Translations under genes and position numbers: made by a program
Assembly: GCA_963932465.1 (NCBI GenBank)
Contig: OZ010792.1
Span: forward strand, 511,237,100-511,301,099
Length of the DNA stretch: 64,000 bases
Direction of reading: 5' to 3'
Origin: Maratus speciosus
Lineage: Eukaryota; Arthropoda; Arachnida; Araneae; Salticidae
Notes under the pieces: generated by a model
The model's input: the letters and a program-made list of their open reading frames with translations, nothing else
What the model was told of the DNA's origin: nothing
Database searches by the model: none
In this document: in pieces, positions 52,214 to 63,880 of the stretch
Position numbering within the stretch: position 1 is the first letter of the stretch
Layout of the letters: each line of letters begins with the position of its first letter

Positions 52214-53110
52214 ATTGTTATACAGAAAGGCGTTAATTCTTTGTTAGAGGCTTTGACGCGATAGTGAGAACGGCGAGGTTTAATTTGGCGAAAAAATAAT
52301 TTTCAAAAATCCTTTCTGGCAATCTTTATTTGCGTTTTAAAATCTCGTCCGATTATTATATCTTAATAAAATAACTGTGAATATATCAAATACATAAGCA
52401 GCTTGTTTAATATTTACTCCTTTTTACACTGAGGAACAGTTATACATAAATAAGCCATGTAACGTAATAGAAAATCTATAAAATGTCAACATAAAGAAGA
52501 CACATAAGACTAAAAATTTTCATCGCTCGCCGTTTCATTTTTGCAACTCTTTATAATTGGCACGAAATAGTACGTTCTGAGTTATGCCAAAGCATTACAA
52601 CAAAGTACCCGCGTTAAACTTTATGCTACATTACTCTAATCTCTTGTGTTTGATGTTAACACTTGTCTTAGTCCCGAATTCAGGTTAATGAAATAAGTCC
52701 CAAAATTTATTTTATACATTTCGACCAAATACATGAATTGTAAACGTTAATTTTTTTTCTTGTTTTCATTATCTGTATATAGGGTACGTTGCAAGACTTT
52801 TCAGTAAAATGTGTAACAGTTCGAATAGTCGGATAGTAACAACGTAAACATAAATCTCTAATTACTAGTTCTATTAAAATGTCCGATTCTTTGCTCTAAT
52901 AGATGACTTAAAATTACTCATTTTTGGCCTTAAATTTGGCAAATTTCAAACTAAATATAACAATTGCTCTAAGATAGTTCTTTATATTAACTGTATAAAA
53001 GTTTTCTGAATTTTCAAATTTAGGTATTTAAAAAGTGAAAAAAAAAAAAAAAAAAATCGGAAAAGGTCTCCGTACTAGGCATACTCAGAATATTTTGGAA
53101 AAAAAAAATA
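52214..53110. other. AT-rich stretch without gene
   Basis: An A-run lies at about 53039-53056. Nothing else identified. Confidence 0.4.
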
Positions 53111-53116
53111 CCAATA

Positions 53117-53228
53117 GACCGGTAGCCCAGACAATCACGCGTTTTAATATGCGAATCAAGATTTAACTAATCCTAGAATTTCTGCCGTGAACTCGATGAG
53201 GTGACTGTCTGGGCTGCCGGCTCCCGGT
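53117..53228. mobile_element. small MITE related to 4164-4545
   Basis: The ends AGACCGGTAGCCCAGACAATC and GACTGTCTGGGCTGCCGG (then CCCGGTCT) are inverted. The centre shares TTTTAATATGCGAATCAAG and CGTGAACTCGATGAG with the 4.2-4.5 kb arms. About 110 bp. Confidence 0.65.
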
Positions 53229-54142
53229 CTATAATTAAGCTACTTATGTAAGTCCATACAGGATTAAATTTAGCTGCGAAATTGCAGTAGTTTGTGGAAA
53301 AATAAAATACTTTCGAATATTTGGAGCGAAAAGACGAAAGCATCACACGATTTGGCGAGCAGCACTTTTTCTCGCCAAAAGCAGACGATTTTAATGCATC
53401 TGAAAATTGCTTGTTAATTCTTAGAATGCGTATAAATAGTATTTAATGAATTTAAACATAAACAATGAGAGTTTAATATACACATTTTTTATCTTGCTTA
53501 TGTTGCTTGTTTCCGCAGTTACTTAATTTTTTTCACTGAAAAAATATTTTCATATATAAAACATTTTCATATTTAAAAAAATATTTTCATATTTAAGCGT
53601 ATTCAAAAATAAAGGCCTGAGGAAGAATAACTGCAGTTATACATTTCAATATCGAAGACGTCGTTTCCATAGCAACAAAATTGAATCGACAGTGCTCAAT
53701 TTGACTTAATTTTGACCTTGAAACAATTTAAATTTTCTTTTAAATCGTTAATTAAAATTTGATGGTTAAATTTCATTATAAATACATATAAATATGACAA
53801 CTAAAGTTTAGTTTTGTCAGTTTTAATTTTTTTAAGTTATTTAAATTAAATTTAAACAAGTTCAACATGAACAATTTTTTTCCTTAGACTATTTGACATC
53901 AGTCTTTTTTTGAAGTTTTATTCCATCGCCAACCGGTCATATTTCGCCAAATAACGAAATTTTCATTATTTTTTTTAAGGACACTATAGAGGCTCCGTCG
54001 ATATTTTTATGTAAACATGTTATGTAAACATATATCCTCACAAGAAACATTCTGAAGCTGATTTTTGAGTTTGCACGTATGGAGACCTTCCTTGTGAGCA
54101 TTATTTCAAAGAAAAATCGTGTGTAAAACATAGATTATTAGA
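53229..54142. other. AT-rich stretch without gene
   Basis: Nothing recognised; short frames here lack motifs. Confidence 0.4.
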
Positions 54143-54334
54143 CACTTTCCCAGGGCCGTAGCGACCGCCCTCCATACCCCCCATTTGGGGGGGGGGGCTG
54201 AGCAAAGTCAGGGGCCCAGTAGCTATTGTAAAGCTATTGTATCTTTCAGCCGAATGTTTTTTTTTTTTTTTTTACTTTTTAAATAATTTTTTTATGTATT
54301 TTAATAACATTTTATTTTATTTTATCGAAATTCA

Positions 54335-57060
54335 TTTTTTTTGTCAAAGATCTTGATCAGATTTAGAAATAGAAAACAGATATGTGCTTTTCTTCTATAT
54401 CCACCATTCTTTATAAAAGTTTTTGAAGGCTGTAAGTTCTACTTAAAAAATAAATGGCAATTTAGTATTTTTGGGGTGCACCTATCAATGGGCGAAAAAG
54501 GTGAAACCAAAGGTTCAAAACTTCTTTAATACTATTACTTCCATCAAACAAAACAGATATGCGCTTTTTTCTGCAGGAACCATTTTTTTAATGGGGCCCA
54601 GATGAAAGAAATTTTGCAGGCTCTAGATTCTTTTGAATTGTCTTTTTTAGGGCCCCCTATATAAGAGCGAAAAGTTGGAACCCAAGATTCAAAACTTTTA
54701 AGCCCATTTTTTTATTCAAATTTTTAAAAAATATGCTTTTAAAATCTCACTTAGGAATCCAATAAGTTTCAAAACTTCGTTATACTATTACTTCCTTCAA
54801 CCAAATGTGCTTCCTTTCTATAGTCATTATTCTTTTTAAAGGTGCCCAGATGAAAGAAATTTTGCACGCTGTAATACTTTTTAAATTGTCTTTTTGGGGG
54901 GCCCCAATAAAAGTGAGGAAAAGTTGGAACTCAAGATCAAAACTTTTAGGCACCATTTTTATTATTCAAATGTTTAAAAAATATGCTTCTTAATATCATT
55001 GGGGCCCAACAAGCTTCAAAACTTTCTTAATACTATTACTTCTTTTGACCAAAACAGACATGCGCTTTATTTCTATAGCCAGTATTCTCCTTAAAGTTCC
55101 CAGATGAAAGAAATTTTGATGGCTCTAATTTCTTTTTAATTGTCTTTTTTAGGCCCCCTATAAACGGGAGGAAAAGTTGGAGCCCAAGATTAAAAACTTT
55201 TAGGCCTCACTTTTTATTCAAATGCTTAAAAAACATGCTTTTTAAACTCGTTGGGAGTCCCAATAAGTTCAAAACTTCCTTAATACTATCAGTTCCTTCA
55301 AACAAATGTGCTTTCTTTCTATAACCAACATTCTCTTTAAAGGTTCCCAGATGAAAGAAATTTTGCAGGCTCTAAATTCTTTTTTGTCTTTTTTAGGGCC
55401 CCCTATAAAGGTGGGAAAAGTTGCAGCCAAAAATTCAAAACTTTTAGGCCCCATCTTTTTATTCAAATGTTTTAAAAATATGCTTTTTAATCTCGTTGGG
55501 GGGCCCAATAAGGTTCAAAGCTTTCTTAATACTATTACTTCTTTTGACCAAAACAGATATATGCTTTCTTTCTATAGCCAGCAGTCTCTTTTAAAGGTGC
55601 CCAGATGAAAGAAATTTTGCAGGCTCTAAATACTTTTTTTAATTAACTTTTTTGGAGCCCCTATAAAAGTGAGGAAAAGTTGGAACTCAAGATTCAAAAC
55701 TTTTAGGCCCAATTTTTATTATACAAATGTTTTAAAAATGTGCTTCTTAATATCGTTGGGGGCTCCAACAAGGTTGAAAGTTTTCTTAATACTATTACTT
55801 CTTTTGACCAAAACAGATATGCACTTTCTTTCTATAGCCAGCATTCTCTTTAAAGGTTCCCAGATGAAAGAAATTTTGCAGGCTCTAAATTCTTTTTTGT
55901 CTTTTTTAGGGCCCCCTATAAAGGTGAGGAAAAGTTGGAGCCTAAGATTCAAAATTTTTATGCCCCATCTTTTTATTCAAATGTTTTAAAAATATGCTTT
56001 TTAATCTCATTGGGGGCCCCAACAAGGTTCAAACTTTCTTAATACTATTACTTCTTTTGACCAAAACAGATATGCACTTTCTTTCTACAGCCAGCATTAT
56101 CTTTAAAGGTTCCCAGATGAAAGAAAATTTGCAGGCTCTAAATGCTTTTTTAATTGACTTTTTTCGGGCCCCCTATCAAAGTGAGAAAAAGTTGGAACTC
56201 AAGATTCAAAACTTTTAGGACCAATTTTTATTATTAAAATGTTTAAAAAATATGCTTCTTAATATCATTGGGGACCCCAACAAGGATCAAAACTTTCTTA
56301 ATACTATTACTTCTTTTGACCAAAACAGATATGCGCTTTCTTTCTATAGCCAGTATTCTCTTTAAAGGTTCCCAGATGAAAGAAATTTTGAAGGCTCTAA
56401 ATTCTTATGGATTGTCTTTTTTAGGCTCCCCTATAAAGGTGGGAAAAGTTGCAGCCAAAGATTCAAAACTTTTAAGCCCCATCTTTTTATTCAAATGTTT
56501 TAAAAATATGCTTTTTAATCTCGTTGGGGGGCCCCAATAAGGCTCAAAGCTTCCTTAATACTATTACTTCTTTTGACCAAAACAGATATGTGCTTTCTTT
56601 CTATAGCCAGTAGTCTCTTTAAAGGTGCCCAGATAAAGAAATTTTGCAGGCTCTAAATACTTTTTTAATTAACTTTTTGGGGGCCCCCTATAAAAGTGAG
56701 GAAAAGTTGGAACTCAAGATTCAAAACTTTTAGGCCCAATTTTTATTATTCAAATGTTTTAAAAATATGCTTTTTAATCTTGTTGGGGCCCCAATAAGGT
56801 TAAAAACTTTCTTAATACTATTACTTCTTTTAACCAAAACAGACATGCCCTTTTTTTCTATAGCTACCATTCTTTTTAAAGGTGCCCAGATGAAAGAAGT
56901 TTTGAAGGCTCTAAATACTTTATAAATTTTCTTTTTTGGGGCCGCTCTTAAAAGTGAGCAAAATTCGGAACTCAAGATTCAAAACTTTTAAGCCTCATTT
57001 TTTTTTTCAAATGTTCAAAAAATATATGCTTCTTAATCTCGTTGGGGACCCCAATAAGCG
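54335..57060 (+). repeat. 257-bp satellite with dimeric higher-order repeat
   Basis: The phrase AAAACTTTTAGGCCC or a variant recurs at about 54695, 54943, 55198, 55441, 55700, 55955, 56212, 56469, 56727 and 56985, an interval near 257 bp. Two monomer types alternate. Type A reads GCCCCATCTTTTTATTC (55441, 55955, 56469). Type B reads CCCAATTTTTATTAT (55700, 56212, 56727). Linked differences follow the same alternation: GTTGGAACTCAAG precedes B, while GTTGCAGCCAAAG or GTTGGAGCCTAAG precedes A. The right half is thus an array of about 514-bp dimers; the left edge is more diverged. Open frames in it are monomer translations. Confidence 0.8.
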
Positions 57061-57259
57061 GGCATCTATGTGCATTGCATATGCCGCCTATCCCCTTATG
57101 TTCGATCTGTTTCGTTTTGAACATTTCATTTCTCTTGTCTCGATAAATTACTTATGTTAACTACACATAAATTACATTGTGTATTTATTTAATCTACTAG
57201 CAGAGCTTCGCTAATTGCTTTTTTAAAAAAATAACCTATTTTTTGGAGTTCTCCATTGG

Positions 57260-59575
57260 GGGGCTTTCACTGCCTTCCGCAGCGTAAACCTGTTCCGGAT
57301 ATTCCCGCTCCGATCTTGAATCAAACAATCATTGAATTTTTCGATATTTTTCGAATTTCGATGATTTTTTTCGATAAAAGTGATAGTGTCCAGATAAAAG
57401 TCAAATTTTCCAGCATCGTAGCTCACGTTGCTACAGGAACAAATTTGTTATTTTTCCACTTCAGCTTAATTATGACAGCAGCAAAATCTACTGGATAATT
57501 CTTCGGTTTCAGAAAAAAAAAGTCAAGAAAACTCCACAAAACGCGAAAAAAAAGTGTAAAAATCTTATAAAAAATTGGGCAAAAATTCAAAAATCGCTGA
57601 GAAAATTAATTATATCGAGCCAAAAGATTGTAACTGGAATGTGAAAAAATCGCCGTGAAAGACAAAAATACGCTAAAAATCACATAAAACGTTCGTAAAA
57701 AATTCAGAAATTTCTATGGACATATTTTCTATATTGAGCTAAAAGACTGAAACCCGATTCCTTTTAGGGATGTCAAAAATCTGTGCCACAGATGGCAAAA
57801 TTTTTACTATATTGGGATAAAAGATAGAAACTGGGTTCCTTTTACACTCTCTCTCCAAGAAAAAAAAGGAAAGAAAAGAAAGAAAGAAATCAGTTAATTG
57901 AAGATTTTTTCCGTAACTTTTTCTTTCATTCAAACACACACACACAAAAAAAGCTTTGATTTGATTTTCTCATTTTCCGCGAAAATATAGAAAACTCACC
58001 AATCTAACATAAAAATTACCTAACATCCTTACTAAATATGAAGATGCATTTTTGCCAAATCAAATCACAGGAGTGTTCCGCCAACTTTTCTGAATTGTAC
58101 TTTTCCCTATTAGAAACTGAACTTGATGATTAGAAACTGAACTATGACTTTTTTCCTTCATAATACGAAGAAGTCGCGAATCAAACATCAAAATTTCTAG
58201 AAATTTTCCTTTCTAAAGACGAAAGTTTCTTCAAATGTGAGATAAAATCTCTTCTGATCACAGGGGTCTTAAAAAGGAAAAAAAAAAAAAAAAAAAAACG
58301 TTCGCGAAAAATTCAAAAATCGCAAAAAGGACGAAATTTAGTACATCAGGCTAAAAGATTGAAACCTGATTCTTTTACTAATCTAAAAAAATACGCGAAA
58401 AAAAGTTAAAAATCACATAAAAAATTCGCGAAATACTTAAAAATCGAAGAAGACTACTTTATTATATTCAGCTAAAATGAAAAGATGGATTGAAAATAGA
58501 TTCTTTTTATGAATGTGGGGGGAAAAGTACGAAACTCGAAAAAATACAAAAAATATCGTAAAAAATTAAATGAAAAAAATTCGAATAAAAAAATTTAAAA
58601 ACCTGTTTCGAGCAACTTAGACATATAGGTAACCTTCCTGTCAAATTTTGTACGGAACAGAAAAACGTCTGCCATCAGACAATCATTAGACAAAACAAAA
58701 CTGTGGACAGACAAACGTCTGTCTTTATTATTAGCTACTAGGAAACCCGTCAACCATGCCCAAAGAAAGGTACCTTCTATCCGAAGGTATTTTTTTTTCT
58801 TCTTAAATTTCAACTTGGGTGACAATTTAAAACTGGAGAAAACCGGAATGTATGGAAACAACATCCCAAAAGTATTTTTTTTTAATTAGTAAATCCGTAC
58901 ATATATATGTATTTAATAAAAGGCACCAATCCGAGCGGGAAAAAAATTGTTATAAGTGAATATTTTCTGCTTCAAAAAATCTTTTTGGGCCACGCGGATG
59001 GCATTGTCAAACTGAAGAGAAAATTGAAAATACGAAAACGACTTCCATATTCTTTATTTATTTATTTTGTTTATGAACAATACTTAGCAATTTATAACAT
59101 TTGTAAAAGGAATTCAGTTTCAAACTTTTTTGACAAATTTTGTCTCTGCTGTTCTTAAAATTTTCGAGAATTTTTATGTGATTTTTAGCTTTTTCACTTT
59201 TCTGGTAGTTTTTTTAATATTCGTAAAAAAAATAAACCCGGTTTCAATCTTTTAGCCCAATATAAGTAAAGTTTAATCTCTATGAACTTTGAAAATTTTT
59301 ATGCAATTTTTGGCGTTCTTTCGCGTTCTTCAGCGATTTTTTTGACATTTTTTTCCTAAATGAAAGAATTCTCAGTTAAATTTTGCAAGTCCTTTGATTA
59401 AATTCACGTTGTAAGAATATCAAATCTGTTCCTGTAGCAACGTGAACGAAATGTTGAAAATTTGAATTTAATCTGGATCTAAATAAAAAAATTACAATGA
59501 TTCAAGGTTCGTATGATTCAAGATCGGAGCGGACATAGCCCCTATGGGTGTACGCTGCCGAAAGTAGTGCAGCCC
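57260..59575. repeat. inverted arrangement with T115 arrays
   Basis: The outer arms 57260-57450 and about 59400-59575 share CCGCTCCGATCTTGAATCA and CGTTGCTACAGGAACA in opposite orientation. Between them lie T115 monomers in the forward direction (57515-57860 and 58290-58600) and inverted (about 59140-59360). It is fold-back-like and sits entirely inside the 5.6-kb hAT. An A-run lies at about 58278-58298. Confidence 0.6.
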
Positions 59576-59799
59576 AACTACAAATTCGTTCAGTTTGAAG
59601 TTCGTTTTGGAAAATTCGACCAGCGAAATTGCGCTGGTATTGTTATAAAATGGAACTCGGGTGGAAAATTAAATATAGATATTTCTCTAAAATCTTAAAG
59701 GGGGGGCCCCGAAAAATATGTTTGGGGGGGGCCTCTGAAGACCTTGCTACGGCCCTGCACTTTCCAACACTTCCAGAATACTGCACCATGAAGTTTTAC

Positions 59800-60251
59800 C
59801 AAAGGTGAAAAGATTTTGATCAGCAATTACCATCTGCCGGAAATGCATTCTAATTCTTGTGCCCATCACTGTATATGACCTATAGATCTGTAACACTAGT
59901 GTGCTAAAATGTAGCTTAATTTCAAAACTCATAACAGTTGAAAATTACTCTTCAGCAATTTAGAGGGAAATTATACTCTAATAATTGCGTACACCCCTGT
60001 ATATATTCGATTTTTACGCTCTGCATATTCAAGTAAAATTTAACTCGAGAAACAAACTCTGAACTGAAAACGTAATTTCAGAAATTGCTATTCATAGACG
60101 GAAATTGTATCGGGCTCTTCGCGTATAGCCCTGTATATGAAATTCTAAAAATATTCGTTTACTAAATAATAGTTCAGCTAGAAAGTGCATAACTCGATTA
60201 AAAAACACTTCTAAGCAATCCATGCTCATAGACAGTACTGCATACTGCATA

Positions 60252-60287
<36 letters not shown>

Positions 60288-60320
60288 GCAGTCCTATATA
60301 TGATCTATAGTATTTATACA
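59800..60320. repeat. degenerate ~130-bp tandem repeat
   Basis: CCTGTATATGA-type phrases recur near 59867, 59995, 60130 and 60290, with AGAAATTGC and CATAACTCG between. A T-run of about 31 is at 60255-60285. The next hAT is inserted in the last unit. Confidence 0.5.
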
Positions 60321-60324
60321 CACA

Positions 60325-61416
60325 ATGTAAAGTAGAGGTCTGGCCCGAACGAAAGCTATCTTGGTTCGACCCGGCCCGGTGTAAAAATTGAAAGTTCGGC
60401 CCGGCCCGTTTGCATTTTTACAGTTCTCGGCCCGGCCCGGCCCAGCCCGGCCCGATTCAATTTCTACAAAAAGTCCGTTTTTTCTCGACATACAATTGAT
60501 TCTTTTAATGAATATTACGTACATATTTATGGGAAAATTTTACAGTATATTTTAGATTACTATGTGTTCGCAAAGCAGAAAACACACAATAGTAAATATT
60601 AACGATTACAGTGTTTTAGTCATCGTCTGTACAGACATTTCGAAATTCCAATAAGGATTCATTAAAAAGTTAATGTAGTTAAGAATAAAGGATTAAAAAC
60701 ATACCTTTTGAAGATGTATGATAAAAAGTAGATTTGCGAAAGTCTTTCTCTCATTTTTAAGGCTTTTCTCAAATCGAAAGAAGTTACATTTCGACACATT
60801 TGAGAATTCATTTCTTTTCGGAAACGCGTACGATTGGCAGGTATTCTTATTCAGAAACTATGTAAATGTCGTCTTTTTCATAGATAAAAGCAATATATCT
60901 TTCTCTGGAAATACTGCCAAAGTTAGCGTTATGAATCTAATTTCCGGAAGCGATAGCACAGGAAAGGAGGAAAAACGTACAGTCACATGACAAGAATCTC
61001 TGTTATCTCTGTAAGTAATTTATCAAATATGGAGAAAGCTATTAGTTTCCAAATGCCTTCAATAGTCAGGCCTGTGAATTTTATGCCTTTATAGTTAAAA
61101 ATGAGTCAGAAAATGTGTTTGAAAGTTTCGCATTGTTGAGCAGTGAATATGAGAACCCCTTAAGGTATATTTCCAAAGATACTGTTAACAGAAGTTCATT
61201 ATCACTATTAATACTTTTACAAAACATAATGCCTGTCCTACCCATCCTGAGATCGATTAAGACCAGTTCGGTCCCGGCACGAGTCTGCTGAAAAAAAATT
61301 AAACCCGTAATCAGACATCTTGTAACTGTACGATGCCGATCTCTACGATGGACATGTACCGGGCCGGGTACGGGCCTCGGGCCAAGCCCGGGCCCGTGCA
61401 GACCTCTAATGTAAAG
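60325..61416. mobile_element. hAT-type element with TSD ATGTAAAG
   Basis: The element (60333-61408) has ends TAGAGGTCTGGCCCG and CCCGTGCAGACCTCTA. ATGTAAAG flanks both sides, a perfect 8-bp duplication. Both subterminal regions are very GC-rich repeats of CGGCCCGG-type words. The interior is AT-rich; the plus frame 60718-60990 has no recognised motif. Non-autonomous. Confidence 0.8.
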
Positions 61417-61811
61417 GCAAAAATCTAGTTAAACACAAAAATGCATACTTCTAAAAACTCATCTCCAGTTTTATCGCTCATACAGTACTCTATCCGAAAT
61501 CTTGTACGTCCCCGTAAATGAAAGATACCTGTTACGTATATCATATCCTACATCAAGCATCTTATAGTGCACCTCAATGTACATAAATTTAATTTTGTTT
61601 GAAATAAGGAACATTCGTATGGCACATTCAGATTTCTCCAATTTACTTCGTGTGGCACTTTCAAACAGTGACATTTTATTTTTTGAACTATTTATACTAG
61701 GGTTGGAACTTCAAGGGTTCTCGTGTTTGCTTGGCATTTAAGACATTTTTTCCTATTTTTTTTTTCCGATTTTTTGGTACTTTTAGCGTTTTTCATTCTT
61801 AGTCCGCAATT
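61417..61811. other. spacer, no gene seen
   Basis: AT-rich DNA between two hAT elements. Nothing recognised. Confidence 0.4.
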
Positions 61812-62057
61812 GCTGGAAGCAGGGCCGAAACTGGGGAGGGGGGGGGACAGAGGGGGCATGAGCCCCGGGCGCCAGAACGAAGAGGCGCCAAATGAAGGAT
61901 TGTACCTTTGGAATGGATCATTTTCTTCTGATGGACTGATGTCTTCCATTATTATGAAACAGCTATTATAAATGAAGTGTTAGATGAAGATGAAAGAGCA
62001 GTCGTAAAAAGTTAGAATTCCGATTTTCTGGTCAGAATGATAAAAGGAAATGGCCTT

Positions 62058-62088
<31 letters not shown>

Positions 62089-62430
62089 CAAAAATAACTC
62101 GGTTGAAGCGGAAACTCGGTTAAACGGGACTCTGATAATCGGGACTCTACTGTATATTACATTTAAAAAATTATCTTTAGAATATTTTTGTTGGTGTTCA
62201 GAGGGGGGTCATGACCCCCGTGACAACCGTTTGGATCCGCCATTGTAGATAACGTAGTTCAATATACAAATTTTATGATTACATGTTTTAAACTAAACTT
62301 TAAAATAAGTCAGCTATTAGAAAATTAGCAAAATTCTCTTTGTAAATATACTTTGCGGAATAGGGGGGAGGGGGCAAAATCCACGTTTGCCCCGGGTGCA
62401 AAAAAGGCTAGTTTCGGCCCTGGCTGGAAG
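61812..62430. mobile_element. hAT-type element with TSD GCTGGAAG
   Basis: The element (61820-62422) has ends CAGGGCCGAAACTGGGG and CTAGTTTCGGCCCTG, with GCTGGAAG immediately outside both. Inside are a T-run of about 30 (62060-62089), a pogo-like terminus (GATAATCGGGACTCTACTG then TA, 62132-62152) and CCGTTTGGATCCGCCATTG (near 62228), which resembles another hAT end. It thus contains fragments of two other elements. No transposase. Confidence 0.75.
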
Positions 62431-62507
62431 CGCGTTTTCCTCTGTAGTATGCATATTTAAACTTGCCTAATTTCGAGTGTATTAGGTGGTGTGTATTAGA
62501 TCATATA

Positions 62508-63107
62508 CCTAGAGGTGTGAAAATTATTAGAATATTTGTAAAATGTACATTAAAATCTTGTTATATTAAAGAAATAATAATTTTAAAAATATTGATACAT
62601 TTAATATTTAGTGTGCATCCCCTTGTGTTTTATTAAAGATTCGATAAGTCTTGGCATACTTTGTATGCGTTTTTATTTTTGGCAATTAATTTGGATTTTG
62701 TTGTCATGATGCCAGATTTGAATGAGTCTTTCATCAGACCATTCTTGTTTGTGATGTATTTTTTCTTTAATTTTTAATTAAAGAAAACACTTCCATGGCC
62801 TGGAAATAGTCCAGATATGAACCCCATACCGAATCTTTGGGCCATTGTAAAAAAAAAAAAATTAAAGAAATGCAACATCAGAAACAAGAATGGTCTGATA
62901 GAAAGACTCCAAATTTGGCACCATGACAACGAAATACAAATTGCCAAAAACTCATACAAAGTATGCCAAGGCGTATCGAATCTTTAATATAAAACAAGGC
63001 GATACGCACTAAAAATTAAGTGTCGATATTTTTTAAATGTATTACTTTTAATATAACAATATTTTATTGCAAATTTCACAATTATTCTAATAAATTTCAC
63101 ACCTCTG
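62508..63107. mobile_element. palindromic Tc1 relic
   Basis: The ends CCTAGAGGTGTGAAAATTAT and AATAAATTTCACACCTCTG are inverted and TA-flanked. Each side carries the 3' part of a Tc1 transposase gene pointing outward: minus strand about 62610-62765, plus strand 62793-63010. The palindrome arose by inverted duplication of one transposon end, leaving about 80 bp unique in the middle. Confidence 0.75.
62793..63012 (+). pseudogene. Tc1-family transposase C-terminus, broken
   Basis: The frame reads WPGNSPDMNPIPNLW, then a basic KKKKIKEMQHQ segment, a stop near 62922, and further on LIQSMPRRIESL before another stop and a frameshift. This is the C-terminal part of a Tc1 DD34E transposase, where intact members have NPIENLW. 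The catalytic third Glu is replaced by Pro here. The region with the first two Asp residues is absent. Clearly inactive. Confidence 0.8.
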
Positions 63108-63544
63108 TAGCTGCACAACAGAATTCGCACACATTACTGCGCATGGACAGCAACTGCTGAAAATGGAGTTTTACCGAGTTCTGTGGGGTTTTTAAGTTGA
63201 TTATTTAGACATCTCGCTTCATTCTTATCAAGAAATTTCATTTTTTTTTCAATTTTGCTAATGCTGGAAAGTGTTTAAAAATCTACGCCAACTGCATGTT
63301 TTTTCGTTCTTGTTAAAATGTATTGACTCTAACCACTTTGGTACGTAGATATTATCCGATAGTTGAGGATTTTTTCATGTTACTAGGGAAATGAAAGAAG
63401 CATTAGTCGCCGATTTTGACGCGAATGGTATCGTTGCGAAGATCTTGTCGTGAGGAATAAAAATCTCAATAGAATGCAAATGAGCCGTTTTCGAGATATC
63501 TGACAGTTTGTCACACAATTTATCAATTGTAATGTATTTATGCT
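63108..63544. other. spacer, no gene seen
   Basis: AT-rich DNA; nothing recognised. Confidence 0.4.
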
Positions 63545-63798
63545 GTTACATTTGTTATGTCTAAGTTTAAAATTTTTGCTGTTAAATGGCCTTCCGTTAA
63601 CTTATGTTCCCCATACTTGGAAATTAAGTATGCAAACAAAAAAGGTGGAAAAAATGAAGTTAATAGCTGTAAATGTATTTGTGTGTTTGTTGATGCTGGA
63701 TATTTGTAGTGTTCACTGGTGGTTGTGGTCCATATAGAAGTGTGCAGGAAGCCATTTAGCAGCAAAAATTATAAATTTAACGACATAACAAATGTAAC
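63545..63798. mobile_element. MITE with ~50-bp inverted arms
   Basis: GTTACATTTGTTATGTC at the left is exactly complemented by GACATAACAAATGTAAC at the right. Pairing continues through AATTTTTGCTG and AAATGGCCTTCC. 254 bp. The open frames on both strands here are incidental to the inverted repeat. Confidence 0.75.
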
Positions 63799-63813
63799 GC
63801 AAAGTGCAGTCTT

Positions 63814-63880
63814 GAGGGGGGGGGGAGTAAACACCCCCTACTAACTCAACAAATTATCGTAGAAGAAAGTTACTGGTACC
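63814..63880 (+). mobile_element. end fragment of Tc1-like family A
   Basis: AGTAAACACCCCCTACTAAC followed by TATCGTAGAAGAAAGTTACTGG is the family A terminal repeat (14289 and 40797-45446 copies). It breaks at GGTACC, where CAAGGCCGTAGCC starts, so a hAT-type element probably inserted here. Confidence 0.7.

Larger units (their letters stand above)
54143..59765. mobile_element. 5.6-kb hAT-type element with TSD CACTTTCC
   Basis: The element (54151-59757) has ends CAGGGCCGTAGCGACC and TTGCTACGGCCCTG. CACTTTCC lies immediately outside both (54143-54150, 59758-59765), a perfect 8-bp duplication. G-runs lie next to both ends. Its interior is filled by a 257-bp satellite and an inverted arrangement of T115 arrays. 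No transposase is seen, so it is a non-autonomous carrier. Confidence 0.75.

Noticed and set aside
55269..56975. Several 75-106 codon frames on both strands
   Set aside because: They are monomer translations of the 257-bp satellite; the peptides repeat with the array period.
61723..61971. Frames on both strands at the hAT left end
   Set aside because: They cross the element boundary and reflect G-rich terminal sequence; no motif.
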